This document shows, piece after piece, positions 12,051-33,200 of a stretch of 64,000 nucleotides of DNA (the first letter of the stretch is position 1; every line of letters starts with the position of its first letter). The notes under the pieces were generated by a model that ran no database searches, had not been told where the DNA came from, and saw nothing but the letters and a program-made list of their open reading frames with translations. This stretch comes from Ectocarpus siliculosus (Eukaryota; Sar; Phaeophyceae; Ectocarpales; Ectocarpaceae). The stretch is taken from contig FN648111.1 of the NCBI GenBank assembly GCA_000310025.1, positions 310,001 to 374,000 on the forward strand. Direction: 5' to 3'. A program made the position numbers and the translations under genes.

Positions 12051-12165
12051 GGGCGCGAATATTTGCAATCCATGGATTATAGAAGAGAACCACAGTCCAA
12101 ACATCCAGACGGATCGAAACCCCGGGAAACCGCCCGGAGTGTCCCCGAAGAGGTTCTTCTCCCTC
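12051..12165. repeat. MULE left terminal inverted repeat
   Basis: About 105-115 bp matching the reverse complement of 17,990-18,102, with only two substitutions in the first ~105 bp (an A/G after GGATTATA and an A/G in CATCCRGACGG). The arms diverge in a CT-rich stretch at the inner edge. Confidence 0.92.
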
Positions 12166-12769
12166 TCCTATAAAAGCAGCGATAATCACGGCGGCGGAGA
12201 GCCGTCTGAAGGCGGCGACACGCACCCGCACGCTGGGGGAAGACGAGGAGACAACACACAACGATAACTGGTGAGATCCCGTCCCGACAGGCGTCCGTGC
12301 ATCCTCTGTGTCTGTGCCTCACCCTCACCCTCTCTGTGATGTTTTTTTTGGAAATAAAATAGCAACGGCCGCACCCGCACCAGCGCCATGTGTGTGTTGG
12401 TCTGTCTCCTGTGTTGCAGCCTCCCTCATGCTGTCCCACGTGTCGATGCTGCTCTGTACCTGTTGTTGCCGTCGTACGTACGTTGGTGATCATGTGCCTG
12501 CACTGGTGTGGTCAGGCCAGGCCAGGCCCTGCCTGTTGTCCTTGCCGTATAGTCCGGAGTCTTTTCTTCTGGCTGCTCGGCTGTATGGTGGTGCTACAGC
12601 AGTGCTGGGCTGGTAGAGGTGCAGGCATTGTGCACGCACTTGCCCAACCCCTTAACTTCATGTGTCTACCCTCCATGTTCGCGTCGTGGGACCCGTGGCC
12701 TGCCGTGCGGTAGTGTCATTGCTAGGAATGCTTCCATCCAGTGCTGCTCTGTCGGCCTCTTACGGTGCT

Positions 12770-13605
12770 CGTCATGCTGGCGCTGCGGGAGCCTTTGCGG
12801 GCTACCCTGTACAAGCCCACCCCGTACAGCAACAACAGCAGCAGATATTGACCACCAGCCCTCCGCCGGAAACGCAGGCGAGACGGGTTGATGTTTGACA
12901 AGTGCGGTTCGACGTGACACCGGCAATGTTTGTTCCGTGGGTGTAGCACGCCAGTGGATTGTCGCTGCTGTGCTGTACCTCGTGCCTTTCAACGCGTGCA
13001 CGTACGGTTCGCTGTTTTCGTGTACTCAGCGGTGGACGGCGAAACGTTTCATTTGTCTTGTCTTGTGATCAAACGTTGACATGGTGTCCTATCCATTCCG
13101 CCGCGTGGTGGGTTTCGCGTGCGGTTGCAGGCCATGCTTTCACCTCGCACTGGTCTGCCGTTGGGAACTCCGGCCCCTGTGGGTGCTCCCGATGCTGGGG
13201 CCGCCGGAGGTTTTGCGGGCTACCCTGTACAAGCCCACCCCGTACAGCAACAACAGCAGCAGACATTGACCACCAGCCCCCCGCCGGAAACGCAGGCGAG
13301 ACGGGTTGGTGCTTGACACGTGCCGTTCGGCGTGACACCCACAATGTTTTTTTGTGTGCTTTACTTGATGTTGCTGCTGCTGTTCCCCTTGGCCCCATGA
13401 AAAGAGCACCGGTATCTGGCATTCCCCCGGTCCACATCAAGGCTCCCTGTAGAGGCCCTGCCATTGTTTCCGTGGGTGTAGCACGCCAATTGATTGTCCC
13501 TGCTGTGCTGCACCTCGTGCCTTTCAACGCGTGCACGTTCGGTTCGCTGTTTTCGTGTACTCAGCGGTGGACGGCGAAACGTTTCATTTGTCTTGTCTTG
13601 TGAAT
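12770..13605 (+). repeat. Tandem duplication of a poly-Gln exon-like unit inside the MULE
   Basis: Two diverged copies begin near 12,770 and 13,190. Both encode FAGYPVQAHPVQQQQQQ followed by LTTSPPPETQARR in the same frame, and both continue with near-identical sequence to CAGCGGTGGACGGCGAAACG. The second copy has about 120 extra bases (roughly 13,345-13,470). Preservation of frame over the Gln/Pro segment suggests it was coding, perhaps an N-terminal exon of the transposase, but I could not join it to the downstream exons by phase. Confidence 0.75.
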
Positions 13606-13812
13606 CAAATATGGGGCAAGGAAGATTGAACTCGTTGGAGTAGGTCTACAGTGGCTCCCGTCGTATCCCACGGTTTGTCATGGTTGGTAGTCATGATGCC
13701 GCATGACGAACGGCCCTTGAAGCGTGGTACTGCTGTCGCCTCCACATTGTTACCCTGTTTGTCTGTGACACGCCACTTATTTTTGTGCTCCCGGCTCTCC
13801 CATACGGCGCAG

Positions 13813-16800
13813 GTCATGGGATGAAGCCAAAAGAGGTGACGAAAGCAATGAAGGCGTTGCACGAGGACAGCGACATCGACATCAACAAGCGCGCGGTGCA
13901 GAACGCAGCTGCCATTGTGCACGGGGCGGAGAAGCCGAGAGATGCTGCCGATGCGTACGAAGAGGTGTGTCCATGTGTCCGTTGAGACTGTTGCCTCTCT
14001 TGTTTGTGTGTGGGATGTTGGGTTTTGCTCAAGGCGGTATCCGGGCGACAAGACACATACGATCGCAGGTGACAACCGGGAGAATATATGCCCCATGACA
14101 CCAAACCAAGAAATGTTGGAGGTAAAAAATGTGTGCCGTGCCGTCGTCGTGGTTTTGCGCTGATGCCCTCGATGTTTCCGGGCGCTTAACATGTTGCAAT
14201 TTCAGGTCATGGCCGCGACGGCCGACGGCGGAGTGTGCGAGATCAAGATGGATGACAGCGGCCGCCTGACGCACATCTGGTGGCAAACGAGAGAGCAGGT
14301 AGGTCGCCGGTCGTTGTGCCCCATACGAATATTCCCCAGCCGGAAGGTTTGCTTTCATTTTAGCATCTCGCACGTACCGCTTCGCCGTCCGCAAATGTAG
14401 GACGTCTGACCGAAAGCACGCCGTAGGCAAGGGTGGGGGTGCGTTGTGACGCGTCCAACACACGTCACACCCACAATTAAGTGCTCTCGATCCCCTTCGA
14501 CGTCATGCTCCGAATACGCAGGTGGCGCTTTGGAATCGGTACGGTCACGTTGCGCTCTACGACGACACCGCTGTCAAGAACAGATACCGTATGCCTCTCG
14601 GTGTGCTCGCTGTCGTCGATTCGGAGTATCGGACGCGGATCGTCGGCCAAAGCATAACGGCCGACACCACAACGGACACTTTCCTGTGGATGTTGAAGAG
14701 TGCGTTGGAGTCTCGCGGGAAGCAGCCGGATACCTTCATCCAGGACGCGGACGCGGCGATGACGGCGGCGGTGCGAGAGGTGTTCCCGGACGCGCTGAGC
14801 GAGGCGCAATTTATGGCACCTCAACCAGAACGTTATCAAGGCCCTCGCTAAAGTCCTTGGTGGGTACATGAAGGTGCGCTCTACTGTGTGTGTTGGCGTG
14901 GTTAGTCTGGCCTCTCGTATTGTCCTGGTCGCGCGACGTACGCTGCCCACTCTAGCCCCCCTCCCCCACTCCCGCTTGTATCCCCTGTGCGAGTTGGTGC
15001 GTTGTCATGGATCAGTGTCGCCTACTTGGAAGAGTGATATCCAGCGTCTCTGCGTAGACCGTGATGCGGAGACGACCTCGGCTTCGACGGAAACATACCT
15101 CACGACGTCCAGTGCACACAGAAAAAGCAGCAGCAGCAGCAGCAGGTTGTAAGCACCAATGGTATGTCGCTGAGTTTTTTCAACCCTCTCCTCGTCTCGC
15201 CTTAGCGCTAACGAAGTGTACGGGGTTGTTGGTGGCAGTCAATCGTACAGACCGGTAGCCCATATCGCAAAGGCCCCAACTCACGCAACACCCACCCGGG
15301 CCCACGTCGTTTGTGTTTTCCGCAGCCTTTCATGGACGAGTTCAGGTGTGTGCGTCAGCAGCTGTCATTGGCGAAGTTCGAACGGAAGTTCAACGCCCTC
15401 ATCGAAAAGTACCCGAAGGCGGAGAAGTACATGCAAGTAGTATATGACGACCGTGCACGGTGGGCGGAATATGTGTCGCCCCTGGTGTTCTCCGTGGGTT
15501 CGTGGACGACATCAAGAGTTGAAGGTGCGTGTATGCGTCATCTGCCATCATGAGCGTTTTGTTCGAGAACGACAGCGCATATAGCGTTGTCGTTGTTTTT
15601 GGGAGTTTTTCTACGTCTGTAGGGGTTGGGGGCGGCTATCTTCCTTGCCCCCTATTTACTATGCCATTGGTGAGTGCTTCTGGACGAATTTATCGTACGC
15701 CGTCAGTGGATGACCAGTAAACAACTCCCTACATGACGCTAATGTTTACGACCTCTTCGAAACATGTGGCTGTTGTCCGGCCCCTGTTGTTCGGGATTAA
15801 TGTACTTGGTCGGTGCACTGCGATCGTCCGGCTCATGTGTACATACATCTGTGGCGATGGGTGCGTCAAGTCATAGGCTTCTCTTTCAGTCGTTTGGCGT
15901 ACTGCGACTTCAACGATGTCTGATGACACCAATCACTAACCTACGGTTTGGTTTGTGTGTCGCTTCTTGCGTGTTTGTCCGCCGCACACACAACAGGCCA
16001 AAACGCCCTCATCAGGGATAGGTGCAACTCGCGCTCCTCGCTTTTGGACGTGGCGAAGTACTTTTCGGGCATCATCTGTTCCCAGAAGGATGCCGCCATG
16101 CTGCGTGACGCAATCGACCATCTGCCGCCTAATCGGATGGCGGCTCCACCAGCGACCGCTTTCAAGAGTGTGCTCGAGTCCTGCGAGTTCTCCATCGCGG
16201 GCTGGCCGCGGCGGTTCATGGAGCAAGAGATGACCGCGGCCATCACGTTTTGCCAGATGGGTGGTGGGGAGGTGGATGGACCAGAACGCGCGGCAGCTTC
16301 GGGGCGCACGTTCGAGTACATCGAGGACAAGCTTTGCGACGCCATTTACGTCTTCGGGATTCACGAGCAGCGTGATGACAAGGCCTTCGACTACCTCGTC
16401 TTGCTCTTTTCCGACGGTAGCCATCTCTGCCAGTGCCGCACACTCCAAACTCTCAGGCTATTTTGTCGCCATGTGTGGGCGGCGATGATGTACAGCCCCC
16501 GATTCAGATTCCACGTAGGCCTCCTGCACGAGCACTGGCTGACGGAAAAGGCGAGGGGAACACCGCAGCAGGACTGGCCGGATGTCGCCCGCCCTCGGTG
16601 GGTGGTATCCAACCGCCACGCTGCGAGAGAAGTGGACGGGGCGGCGGGAGAGGGAGAGGGAGAGGGGGTGGGGGGATGCAGCGGGAGGTGGAAGTCTTTC
16701 GTTGGGAGCAGCCAGACGGTGCAGACGGTCCTGTTGGACTTGAAGGAGAAGGGGCCCACGGACCAGGATAGACAAGTGTTGTACGCCGACGTAACGAAGA

Positions 16801-17069
16801 AGCTCGGGCAAGCCGCGAGTATTTTGTCTGATCGCTTTTCACCGACAGTCGCCGTAGCCCTCGTGGACCAATTTCTGACGATGGTCAATGTGCAAGCAGG
16901 CGGGGTAGGAACTACAACGACGGGAGGGCGGGGGGCGGCTCTCTTCATGGCCAACCCTGGAACTGTTCGCCTGCCCGCTAGGACAAGTAATAAAAGACGA
17001 CCTGGCGCTGCAGAAAGATACACAAGAGGGGGTAGCAAGAGAGCCGCGACTTCGGGGTCCCAACTCTAG
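13813..17069 (+). pseudogene. MULE transposase with one frame break
   Basis: DDE transposase of the Mutator-like superfamily, which cuts and pastes the surrounding element. Readable exons: 13813-13964, ~14069-14121, 14206-14298, 14522-14873, 15326-15534 and 15997-17069 (stop). Landmarks: LYDDTAVKNRYRMPLGVL (first catalytic Asp region), FIQDADAAMTAAVREVFPDA (second Asp), LWHLNQNVIKALAKVL (the conserved WHL block), TTSRVEGQNALIRDR across a phased junction, and a SWIM finger CQCRTLQTLRLFCRH (CxCx9CxH) near 16,428-16,475. After DALSEAQ (to 14,809) the WHLNQN block is in the +1 frame (TGG at 14,814), so the exon carries a one-base insertion or equivalent; otherwise the frame is open. This is either a disabling mutation or a sequencing error. 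The junction 13964/14069 does not keep phase with the obvious sites. N-terminal exons before 13,813 were not resolved. Confidence 0.82.
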
Positions 17070-17989
17070 TTTCGGTGTTGCATACTTTGGGGTACGTGAG
17101 TAGCGGTACGCGGCCCTAGGTTTACGACGTCACCGGGGCATATGCCTGAACGATGTTTTGTCCCCCCCCGGCGGCAGGTCAAGGCTCGGTGTGTTGTTTA
17201 TTTTTCGCTTCGGCGTTTTTGCGCCGATCGCCGTCTGTGATGTTGTCGATTTTGTGTTTGTATGTCTATTTGGTTGTTGCGGTGTAGCGTTCGATGGGGC
17301 CATCTGGTTCCTGTCCTGTTTTTATTTCTTTTGTTCCATTTCCTTTTCTTTTCTTTCTTCCGCCCCCTTTTTTGCCGTGTTGGGGTCATATCCAGGTCCT
17401 TTCTTTTTTTGGTGGGGGTCAGTCTATCATCAAATCGCTGTTGGATATTGATTGTTCTGTTTTGTTTTTTTCTGCGTCTATCTGTGCTTGTCGACCTGTG
17501 TGCTCTGCGAAGAAAACCGTGTGAGCCGCGTCTCGAGTTTGTTGAGCGGGCCTGCGGTGTGCGAACTAAACGATGCCTACAGATTTTGACGGCCCCATGA
17601 TGACTGACATCCATCACGGCAGCACCGTGCAGCAGGTTATATCTACCAAAAAAAGAATACTGCTGTATGTAGTTCACAAAATCTACAGCAACAATTGCTT
17701 GCAGCAGCAGAAACGCACAACAACAGCAGCACCACACGCGGATAGACACACACACAGAGAGAGACGAGCACTCCTCTAAGTACGGGGCGTTGTGTGTCGT
17801 CGTGTCCTCCTGTTCCTCTGAGGCCTAGCGTCTCCTGGGCATCCCGGGTGCGAAGGGTGGCCTTGGCGTGAAATATGTGCCAGTATGGCAGTATGGACTG
17901 TTGAGGCTGTTGCTGCAGACGAGAGCTCTGCTTCCGAAGACAACGGGCGTTAGATCCAGGCTCCGAGATAATATTGAATTTGAGAGGGA
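17070..17989. other. Non-coding 3' part of the MULE
   Basis: Strongly T-rich from about 17,190 to 17,480, then CA-rich. Long frames on both strands are compositional and show no motif. Confidence 0.5.
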
Positions 17990-18102
17990 GAGAGGAGAAC
18001 CTCTTCGGGGACACTCCGGGCGGTTTCCCGGGGTTTCGATCCGTCCGGATGTTTGGACTGTGGTTCTCTTTTATAATCCATGGATTGCAAATATTCGCGC
18101 CC
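17990..18102. repeat. MULE right terminal inverted repeat
   Basis: Reverse complement of 12,051-12,165. It ends in CGCGCCC at 18,102, immediately before the right target duplication. Confidence 0.92.
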
Positions 18103-18111
18103 TGCAAATAG
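18103..18111. repeat. Target site duplication, right
   Basis: TGCAAATAG, identical to 12,042-12,050. Confidence 0.9.
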
Positions 18112-18451
18112 GGTCTCTTCTCTCCTCCCAAAAAGCCAAAAAATGGTGGGTAATGATTCCGCGGATCTCCTTTTGGCGAGGGGCGTCGCAGAGCGCAGCT
18201 CTCCCATGCTGATGCTGCACCTCATCGCTCATGTCTTGTCTTTGCCTCCTGCTGCCTGCCTGCTATTCCTCGTCTACAAAAGCTTGCTCGCGCGTGGATT
18301 TGTGGGTCTACGCGTAACTTCCGAAGTATTGTTCGTTCCCTCCCAGGTCAAGGCCAGAAGAGAGATCGGTCGCTGGGCGGGAATTGGTTGGAAAACAGCA
18401 GACCCACATACCCCTCGGTCCTGTTGCTGCTGTGGTGCATCCATTCGCATC
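18112..18451 (+). promoter_or_regulatory. Presumed 5' UTR/promoter remnant of gamma-tubulin
   Basis: The 340 bp between the MULE target duplication and the gamma-tubulin ATG contain no frame with support. By position this is all that remains between the gene start and the transposon, so it must hold the 5' UTR and any proximal promoter not displaced beyond the insertion. No TATA-like or other motif is convincing. Confidence 0.4.
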
Positions 18452-27334
<8,883 letters not shown>

Positions 27335-30233
27335 CGTCACTCGTAGGATGCCGAATCAAGAATTAAGGAACGGGTAGAAGGCACTCTTGCGTGTACTTGC
27401 CAAGAGTTTCCCCCCGACACTTGACTCTGACTATGTAGCCATGGTGCACTGGTTGCGTCAACCTCTATGTGTATAGCTCTTGCGGCCATCGAAAGGTATG
27501 CTTGCCGCAAGCAAATTGGACGGGGGCTGTTTGTATACCGTTAACGCTGACGAAAGGTATCTATTTGCCGGCTGCTGCAGCGGAGGAGTTCGCGAATCAC
27601 GTAGAAGCCGTAGAGCAGGTGGCGGAGTGAGGACGGATGGAATGTGTCGAGCGAGACTTGCTTGGAATTTGGTATCGGGATTCAGAGCTTTACTCTGAAT
27701 CCCCTCCCCAAGCGAGTGAAAAGGACCAGGGTCCTTGCTGGATGCAGTCTGAGGGTGCCCATCAGCAGACGGTGGTTTGTTAGCATCGGACCGTCTGTTT
27801 GCCATGCAGTGATTTTGGCCGTTAGTTGTTACGGCTTATTTTCGACCATCTCTGGACGCGCCATACAAGAATTGTGTTCCCTTTTCGGGTAGTTAGCCCG
27901 CTTTGGCACGGAAAACGTCCGCATAGTGTGTACCGGTACGGATTTTGAAAGGTACTGTTTTTGAATGTGAAGACAACAACAAGAACAACGTGCAACCCTG
28001 CACTGCAGGAAGAACAAGGCATCCATACATCAATACGGCCGATCGCTTCAAGAGAGGCAGGGGGGGTGGTTTGTACCGAAACTCCGCCGGGGCTCCAAGA
28101 GTCTTTGTCGAACTTGGCAAGCTCAAGCTTGCCCGTCGCCGACCCCCTGGCACATGCATAAAATCTCGGACGAAGGCCCAACCATACGTCCTTGTGGGTA
28201 TTCTTGGTGGGAGTACCGTATCTCTTGACTATAATAGGCGGAAAACACATGCTGGTCCAGCAGGTCCGCCTGCATTAGGGGCGGCGGGCATCAAGCCAAC
28301 GGACATCGGGTTCGGGTTCTTCCACGCAGCAGCAGCCGAGAGGCACGGGGGGGAAACAGAAACAATGCAGTGCTTCCGCGGATACGGTAGGTTGTAACCC
28401 CCCCCGTACCAGAGATAAAAAATGCACCCTAGCCTAGACAGCACGTTTGAGCGCCCACCCTTCTGTGCTCTCTCAGGTTGAACAAGACCGGTTCAGTTTT
28501 CCCTTGGGTACTACATGTTCCTTCCGAGTGCAGCAAAAGAAAGAGCCCTCTCGTAGCGTAGCCCCATCGCATTCTACTGTATGGTAGGAAACAAACTCAA
28601 GAACGGAGTGTGGCGGGGCAACCAGCTACAGACCCCTTCCTAGCTGTCCGCGTCCGAAGAGCCGCAGAGCGACACCCCCCTCCCTTCCTCTCGACGGACA
28701 TCAATGCCATGTGATGTGATGTAATGTAACGTGTGCCGAAGAGAACCATCTCATACTCTTTTCCACCGACTTTGGAGCGGAGAAGAAACGCAACAACGAC
28801 TAGCTACAGCTGCCGCCGCCGTCGTCATCCCTGCTGATGGAACCGCAGCCATCTCGAGGGGCTCCGTGGATTCCATTCAGTTACCGAGCCCCCCCCAACC
28901 TTACAATAGTCCATGTCCCGGAACCCTCTTCGCAGCGTGTGGCAACGCTCACGAAGTTGGAAATTTCGTTTCTGGCAGAGTAGTGAATGGCTACGCTATG
29001 CCATGCCATACGGTCATGAGAATACGGGGCCCCATCCCACCTCTCCTTGCCTCTTGGCGGTGTGCTGTCAATCTCCCAATCTTGCCGTGCACAACCTTTC
29101 TTTTCAATGACACTTACGGCCGCATGGAAAACCGATAACTGCATCGATGCATCGATCAACACCAACCGGCTACATCCTACACGAACGTTTTTGCCCACAG
29201 CAGTGGATAGCCAACAAGAGAGTGGACCGACCAATCCTCATCAAATGAAATCGGTAAATTGATCTACTACTCAACACTTCGAAGACCGAACGACACGACA
29301 CGACACGATTACTCGTCATCTTCGTCATCGTCATCGTCCTCATCGTCCTCATCCTCATCATCGCCTTCGGCGGCTGTAAACGTGTACCTGGTGATCGTCA
29401 AGGCAAGGCAACCGGGGCCGTTGCAATACATATACACACGCAGATGAACAGATGAAGTAGACATAACAAGAGAGTGATCGTCGGTGCACACGTGTGTCTT
29501 GCGGGTTCCGTGTGGGCGTCGCAACAAACGCATTTAGTACACCCCCCTCAAAAGCCCACCTTCCAAGCATCCTCTCGTGAGCTCGTAAATCAACTGGCGA
29601 AAGACCGTGTTGGTGGGTGAAGACAGGGTATGTATGCATAGCAGTAGGTTTATCGTGGTGACACTGATGAATATCAGACCCCTGTTGTTTTCAAAGCTCG
29701 CTTCCTCCATAAGAGAAGGAGAATAGGTCGCAATGCCGAAAAGGGAGGGATTCGCAGCATAATCTCATCAAGAGCCCTCCTGGTACGTGTGAAAGCAATC
29801 GAGCTTTAAACACCGACCCAAAGTTTCGAGAAACAGCGCGACGCGCGGCATACTCCGGCAAGTATCCACACGTATCGAAGTTATCGGAACATTCTGAACG
29901 GTGCGGTCAATGCTCAGGCCACACTATCATCATCATCCATGATGTCAACGACAGCATTGGCCATGATGTCAACGACAGCATTGGCCACCACCGCAGTAAC
30001 AAGAAAACAACACGCTTAAGACCCTCACATGGCAACACCATGGCATCTCGAAAGAAAATGGCCACCAGTCAGACCCAGGGATATCCAAGCTTAAAACAAG
30101 TGCATTCTTCTGCTCTAGAGACGTAGCAACAGCAATAGTAGAAACCACCACGGCGTAGAAACCACCACGGCGTCCGGTGTTCGTTTGAACACTCGAAGAT
30201 CGAACACTTGAAGATTGCAGATCGGTGACACCC
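27335..30233. other. Intergenic region, no firm gene
   Basis: It includes the gamma-tubulin 3' UTR. A possible minus-strand terminal exon at 29,373-29,309 encodes AAEGDDEDEDDEDDDDDEDD and a stop behind a plausible acceptor, but no partner exon was found. A 24-bp unit (CATGATGTCAACGACAGCAT plus TGGC) is tandemly duplicated at 29,938-29,985. Other frames have no motif. Confidence 0.45.
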
Positions 30234-33200
30234 TTACCTAGGCTCTTGGGAGTAGATCTTTCCGTACTCTACCGGCAGCCCCTGCTCCTCACGCACGTTC
30301 CTAGCAAGCGCCTCGTCTCTAGCCCACTCCTGTTACAGGACAGCATGCGATTCAGTCATTCGTCAGTGGGCGTTCCTAAAACATGTGTCATGCTTCCTAA
30401 AAAAAGTCATGCACGTTGATTGAGCACCATCAATGGTTGCTGCTGAGTGTCATGCTTCCTAAAAAAGAGTGTTACTTGTTCGATGAATATCATTGGTTGT
30501 GACTCGCTTCACTACTCGCGCGTGTGGTGGAGAACGAGATAGCCCGCTGCTGGTGGTGCTCTCTTCCGTAGTCAACATGCTGAAATACGGTCGCATAAGC
30601 CACAATAGCTACTGCTGTCTTCACCGCCCGCTTAACGGGAAAACGCCTGTTTCAGATACCAGCTACTGCAGCTGTAGCGGAGAAACCGGTGGCGCACACC
30701 CCCCTCGACACATGAATACCGTATATGACACAAGATAACACACCCCCTTGGCCGATTTTCAAAGCTCGATTTCTCAACAGCAGGAAGAGTCACAGCGCCG
30801 AAAACGGCGGCGTTGGAACCGTCTCGTCGAGAGCTGTTCGAAAACGTATTGTTTCATTTATGCATCCTCTTCGTCGTGGAGTAATCGAGCTTTGAAAATC
30901 GGTCCAGGGGGTGTGTTATCTTGTGTCATATACGGTACTACAATAGTGATGATGTTCTACCTGTCGCCCATAAACGATTAATGTCTTGCTGTTGTCTCAA
31001 TCCAGTCCCCCTAAAGAGCAGGGTTTGGTGGGTGAGTACCCCGCTCACTCCAGTAGAATAGTGCGACCGTCAATAACGCAAGGCTGGAGAGCAATGAAAC
31101 ACAGCAGTCTGTTGCTGCGAATGCCAGGGGCACAGAGAAAAGCGGCCGCTGGTACCGGCCGCCCCGGTGGTCTAGTGCTACAGTCGTGGCTCTGTTTATA
31201 AGAGGGTGTTGTGACAAAGGCGCTCGACCTCTATAAAGGGTACCCTCTTATATGGGGGCACTCTATCGTAGGGTACCCTCTTACAAAGGGGGAGATCGAC
31301 ACTAACGAGAAACACAGGCACTTGACTACAGCACAGCGTACACCAGTATGCCGTGTAGGTGTGTAAGCATGTATGTGTGGTGGACTGTAAAGCACGTGTG
31401 GTGGGCTGATTGCCCGAGTTGACATGCCCAAAGCAAGCCGGGTGATCGTGATCGTATCGGCAACGCTTTCCGTTTTGTGATTAGTTCGTTCATGGAGTGG
31501 GAACATCTGCAGAGAATAATTGCCTCGCAGCCAAGTTGACGCAGCCATTGATACTAGGAGGTAAAGTACATGTTCATGCATGCATTTAAAACGCCTACAG
31601 AGTTGAACAACATGTTACAATTCCTCGACACCTCTCCGACCATGATAAACTTCATGTACACAGGCTACAAGCAAGTTTGTATTGCACCAACGAACGGTCT
31701 ACCTCCCCCTGGCCCCTGGCGCACACGATATACACATTGCCCACATTTAAAGAGGAGAGAACTCCCTGACGTCTGTATGCGGTGCAGGATTTGAACGGTA
31801 TGCTGAAAGGAACGAAATTCTAGCCTTGCACAAACAGCCCCCTGCTTCTCCTTGGCGCCGGGGCGTGTGCGTGTTCGTGTGCATTTTTATTTACTTTCAT
31901 TATTAGCATCGACTGCGCTACCCAGCTAACCAATGAAAACACGTCAGTCTCAGTGCGGCTGAACACAGAAAGTGCTTCAAAAGGCCACGACCTGGGACGC
32001 CATGAGGGCGCGCCATGGGGGAGGCTAAGCTATCCTCCAGATTAAAGATGGAGACCGTAGCAATAGAAGAAAACTGCACGTGTTTAGCCAAAGCTGCTAC
32101 TTTGCACACGTGTTCGTTTCGGGGTGCTTTCATCATCTTTGCATCATCCTCCTTGCATTTGCCACCAGTTTCACCAAAACACCACCATTCCTTGGCAGCT
32201 CCTCTCTGGTCTATTCTTCCTGCGGCGTTTCTTGTGAGGAATGTGTGTTTGTGTGTGAGAGAAAGGCCGGGGGGGGCACTCACCGGCGACTCCCTCACTT
32301 ACAAGCCCCCAATAGTGCGGTAAACCCTCTCTATAGTGGGGTGGGGTCCACTATGAAGGGTCCGATCTCTGTATTAGAGGGTAACCCTACTAGCGGGTCG
32401 AGTCCGTGACAACCAATTTCGACCCTCTTATATCGGAGCCCCGACTGTATCCTCGTAAACCACTAGTCGGAAAGGTCGTGAGTTCGAATCCCCATGGGGT
32501 GAAAAATTTACAAAATTTGCGGGTGCAAGCGAAATATGGCTGAAAAAGCTCTCGAGAGTAGCAAACTTCGACGTTAGCACCGTTGACGAGGGAAACGACT
32601 GGACCCTTCTCGCGATAACAAAAAAATTCAGGACGCACCGCAGGAGCAGGAGGACGGTGGGGCACGAAAATAAATAATAAGAAGAGAAGAGCCCTGGTGT
32701 TTACCCCCTCCTGCGTGACCCTGGATGGTTGTAGTTGTACTCTACATACACTGAAAAGTGTAGTACACGTCTCACCCCGAAAACTGGGGGGACTGTCACC
32801 ATGATAGATAGGACGAAAACACACACACACTACTTGCGAAAGCGCAACTACATTAGTGGTCCCGCTAAATGCCGGCTGAATAATGCCGGTTGCCCTATAG
32901 AATGCCGGTGAAATCGCCTGGCACAGATGTAATATTGAAGTTGTTTCATCCCATACTCTGAATATTGCCGGTTGCCCGCTACAATTGCCGGGTGAAGGGG
33001 CTTGCACTTACTGTATTGTATACCGTACCGGCATTATACCGGGACCACCACTACTGTACACCGAAGGACCTCTACCGTACCGCAGAGAAACGCCAAGACC
33101 ACGGCTGCTGTTCACCTTAATGCCCGTCTCCGGGCCGTAGCCCACTCCAGCAATAAGAATCACCGCGCTGGCCACCCAAGTCGCCGCCATGATCCCCTCC

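Larger units (their letters stand above)
12051..18102 (+). mobile_element. Complete-ended Mutator-like element (MULE), 6.05 kb
   Basis: The element is bounded by terminal inverted repeats starting GGGCGCGAATATTTGCAATC on both ends and flanked by an exact 9-bp target duplication. Inside lie a duplicated poly-Gln exon-like unit (12.77-13.6 kb), a multi-exon transposase (13.8-17.07 kb, + strand) and about 0.9 kb of pyrimidine-rich non-coding sequence before the right end. High arm identity and an intact duplication point to a fairly recent insertion. It separates the small minus-strand gene from gamma-tubulin; without it and one target copy their start codons would be about 561 bp apart. Long arms plus a DDE/SWIM transposase identify the superfamily; the family within it is not known to me. 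Confidence 0.92.

Noticed and set aside
17158-17755. Hydrophobic Phe-rich open frame resembling a membrane protein
   Set aside because: Produced by a T-rich tract near the 3' end of the MULE (poly-TTT reads as Phe); no family pattern.
32455-32510. tRNA-like T-arm (GGTCGTGAGTTCGAATCC)
   Set aside because: B-box-like sequence is present, but no matching acceptor stem, D-arm or A box could be folded around it. At most a tRNA-derived fragment.
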